From the NCBI GenBank assembly GCA_033558025.1, contig JAUCEF010000011.1, forward strand, positions 2,356,001 to 2,420,000: a stretch of DNA of 64,000 nt, given 5' to 3'. The notes below the pieces were generated by a model. It was given only the letters and a program-made list of their open reading frames with translations, ran no database searches and was not told the DNA's origin. The DNA is from Phytophthora sp. 'mugwort' (Eukaryota > Oomycota > Peronosporomycetes > Peronosporales > Peronosporaceae). Positions 62,023 to 64,000 of the stretch are shown piece by piece; position 1 is the first letter of the stretch, and every line of letters starts with the position of its first letter. The position numbers and the translations under genes were made by a program.

Positions 62023-64000
62023 ATGGATGCACTGCGCAGTCCAGAAGGAGGCACTGGCAACGAGACTTCCTCACACCAGTCAAACAATGCCATGTCGGAG
62101 GTATCCTTCGTCGAACTGCTGCATCAGACAGAGTTGATGGCTACAAGCAACGACGCGCAAAAGAGTGTCAACGCAGACGAGAATAATCCACAGTCTACCA
62201 ATAGAAAACCTCACGATACCAACAAGAGCGAGGAGAATCTGCGGAAAGAAGCTTGGATCCAGACTATCGAACCTGTGACGGACTTTCAGTCGAGTATTTT
62301 CGAGTTTAGGCTTCGTCCCGGTCCGTCAGATATAACACCAGACCAAGCTTCTGGTAACTTAACCATCAACGTTAAGATACCGACATCACGTGCGATTACC
62401 GGTAGAATTCGACCAAGAAAACGAGTAAGCTTTGCACCAGACATCCGAGACGACAGCAGCTTGACCCATGACCACGTGCTTTTAATCGATGCTTCAACCG
62501 AAAGATTCGTACTATTGGAGCAGAGCCGCCAGCTTGAAAGGAGCTATGTCGTCCCTGGCGATATCCCGCCGTTCGGGTTATGGGATTGTTTTGTGCTTGG
62601 TTTGTCGCTGACATACACGACACTTTGTCTTCGTCGCAATATCTCCTCGCGATGCCTCATTTTCGATGACCAGCAGGAGCTACACAAGCCGCGGCAATCG
62701 AGTATCACTGCGACGCAGATTTCTCTGCTCGCGCATGCAGGATTGGCCTTCAACACGAGCACCAGGTCATTGGTGGTGCGACAAGATCGACGTCCTCTTT
62801 CACCACCATCCAACCCCGTCAAAAAGAAACTGAAGCCAAGAAGATGCCGCAGATCGGCACGCCTGGGATTTACGAGGATGACGTCAAGACTCCGGCATCG
62901 CAAGACTGTGGGCTCGACGTACAAATGGGTTTCAAGGTTGTCCCACCGAAGAGCCAAGACCACGAACACCACGGTGTTAAAGCCTGAAGTGACGCCGAGA
63001 CGTCCAGTGAGACTCAAAGTCAAGCTTAAGATCACGATCAACTTTACACGCGGAGTTGAGTCCAGAGACTGCAGTGGTCTAGAAGAAGACTCGAAAGTGG
63101 CGAAGAGCAAGAAAACAATCATAGGCCCCGATAAGAACAAGATTGGTTCTTACGGAGCTGTTGCAGTTTTCCACGCTCTTCGTGTTAACCACTCGCTTCT
63201 GTCCCTCAGCTTGGAGCACGCCGCGATCGATGATGCAGCAATGAGTGCTCTGGCTGCAGCACTGCGGGTCAATACGACGCTAACGCACCTCAGTCTGGCT
63301 GGGAACCAGCTCGGTCCTACTGGAGCTCGTGACCTCGCGGACGCCTTAGAAGACAGCCCGGACTCGATGCTGCTTGATCTGGATCTTCGTGACAATCGTC
63401 TGGGGGCTCAAGGTGCCGCTGAACTTGGTCGAGCGCTACGCGAAAATGAAACACTGACGCGCTGTGACTTGTCGTGGAACCAGATGGGTCCACAGGCTGT
63501 GCTCGGTTTGCTGTCGGCACTACGGGATAATTTCGTTCTTCGTGAACTCTGCGTATACGGACGAGATCTGGCCGAAGACGGCACCCATTACCTCGCGAAT
63601 CTCGACTTCGAGTCAGCCAAGCGAATCGTTGTGGCACTCCGACACTTGAACGATAGTTTTGCCGTAGCTCGGCTAAGTGGCGTTCGAGCTGCTCTCCCCA
63701 TTGACAAGCTGAAGACATCACGATGGATAACTCTCGCTGCTCGAGGACTGATGGAGCTGGATGGATTGGTGATCGCAGGACTGTTGCCACAAAACAACAT
63801 GTTGCTGTCGCTTGATCTGCATGACAATCCTGAGCTAGGGAGAACTGCGGTGCTGGAGCTACTGGCAACCATTACGTGCTCCCCAACGCTACGAGATGTC
63901 AACCTGTCCAACACGGGGCTATTTCCTGAGGCTGGAGAGAGTGTCGGAGAGCTTGTGGCCTTGAACAGCACGCTCCAGACCATCAAGATGCATGAAACCG
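62023..64000 (+). CDS. Ribonuclease-inhibitor-type LRR protein, 3' end outside the window
   Basis: An ATG at 62023 (MDALRSPEGGTGNETSS) starts a frame that stays open for 659 codons to the right edge, so the stop is not in view. Residues 1 to about 375 are poorly conserved, with a strongly basic section near 240-350 (for example KKKLKPRRCRRSARL). From about 377 the RI-type leucine-rich repeats begin: NHSLLSLSLEHAAIDDAAMS, TLTHLSLAGNQLGPTGARDL, LLDLDLRDNRLGAQGAAELG, TLTRCDLSWNQMGPQAVLGL and later LLSLDLHDNPELGRTAVLEL. Such repeats form a horseshoe for protein binding. There is no signal peptide or membrane segment near the start, so a cytosolic or nuclear protein is likely. No intron is seen. 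The partner is unknown. Confidence 0.82.
   Translation, partial: MDALRSPEGGTGNETSSHQSNNAMSEVSFVELLHQTELMATSNDAQKSVNADENNPQSTNRKPHDTNKSEENLRKEAWIQTIEPVTDFQSSIFEFRLRPGPSDITPDQASGNLTINVKIPTSRAITGRIRPRKRVSFAPDIRDDSSLTHDHVLLIDASTERFVLLEQSRQLERSYVVPGDIPPFGLWDCFVLGLSLTYTTLCLRRNISSRCLIFDDQQELHKPRQSSITATQISLLAHAGLAFNTSTRSLVVRQDRRPLSPPSNPVKKKLKPRRCRRSARLGFTRMTSRLRHRKTVGSTYKWVSRLSHRRAKTTNTTVLKPEVTPRRPVRLKVKLKITINFTRGVESRDCSGLEEDSKVAKSKKTIIGPDKNKIGSYGAVAVFHALRVNHSLLSLSLEHAAIDDAAMSALAAALRVNTTLTHLSLAGNQLGPTGARDLADALEDSPDSMLLDLDLRDNRLGAQGAAELGRALRENETLTRCDLSWNQMGPQAVLGLLSALRDNFVLRELCVYGRDLAEDGTHYLANLDFESAKRIVVALRHLNDSFAVARLSGVRAALPIDKLKTSRWITLAARGLMELDGLVIAGLLPQNNMLLSLDLHDNPELGRTAVLELLATITCSPTLRDVNLSNTGLFPEAGESVGELVALNSTLQTIKMHET

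Overview
The window looks like nuclear DNA of a plant-pathogenic oomycete of the Phytophthora/Peronosporales type. The main evidence is an RXLR-dEER effector with WY-type repeats behind an oomycete-style initiator, short GT-AG introns mostly of about 45-90 bases, an outer-arm axonemal dynein (a zoospore flagellum gene), and degraded transposons of kinds common in oomycete genomes (FAR1/MULE with Ulp1-like region, hAT, Copia, Gypsy, DIRS, mariner, pogo).

The layout is two-speed. Bases 1-21400 are a graveyard of mobile elements: a degraded MULE (512-3770), a hAT tail (4238-4836), unassigned relics, a nearly complete but dead Copia element on the minus strand (11135-16587, with both LTRs and a candidate target duplication), a 91-bp-arm inverted repeat abutting it, an array of 40-bp repeats closed by an inverted copy, a Gypsy leader and gag, a pogo-like transposase relic and a decayed copy of an RXLR effector. 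The intact RXLR effector (21474-22355) sits at the edge of this zone.

Bases 22556-44957 are gene-dense: a 13.9-kb uninterrupted axonemal dynein heavy chain, SLX9-like ribosome biogenesis factor, secreted trypsin-like protease, ecdysoneless (ECD/SGT1-type) protein, a four-exon Kelch plus coiled-coil protein, and a four-exon YfcD-like Nudix hydrolase. Bases 45400-53600 form a second mobile island: a repeat-bearing pseudogene, a mariner relic, a virus-like relic with an S74-type fibre chaperone domain, and a DIRS retrotransposon relic with tyrosine recombinase.

Bases 54349-64000 are again gene-dense: a small three-exon gene, a four-exon short-chain dehydrogenase, a twelve-exon C2CD5 orthologue head-to-head with it across 144 bp, a six-exon PPIL1 cyclophilin, and an LRR protein that runs off the right edge. 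Exon joins were worked out by hand from GT-AG sites, reading phase and family conservation; none is confirmed by transcripts.

Two observations deserve most attention. One is the virus-like relic at 48470-51110. The other is a recurrent motif, ATGTAGCCAT or its core, found within about 125 bp upstream of five gene starts in the gene-dense blocks.
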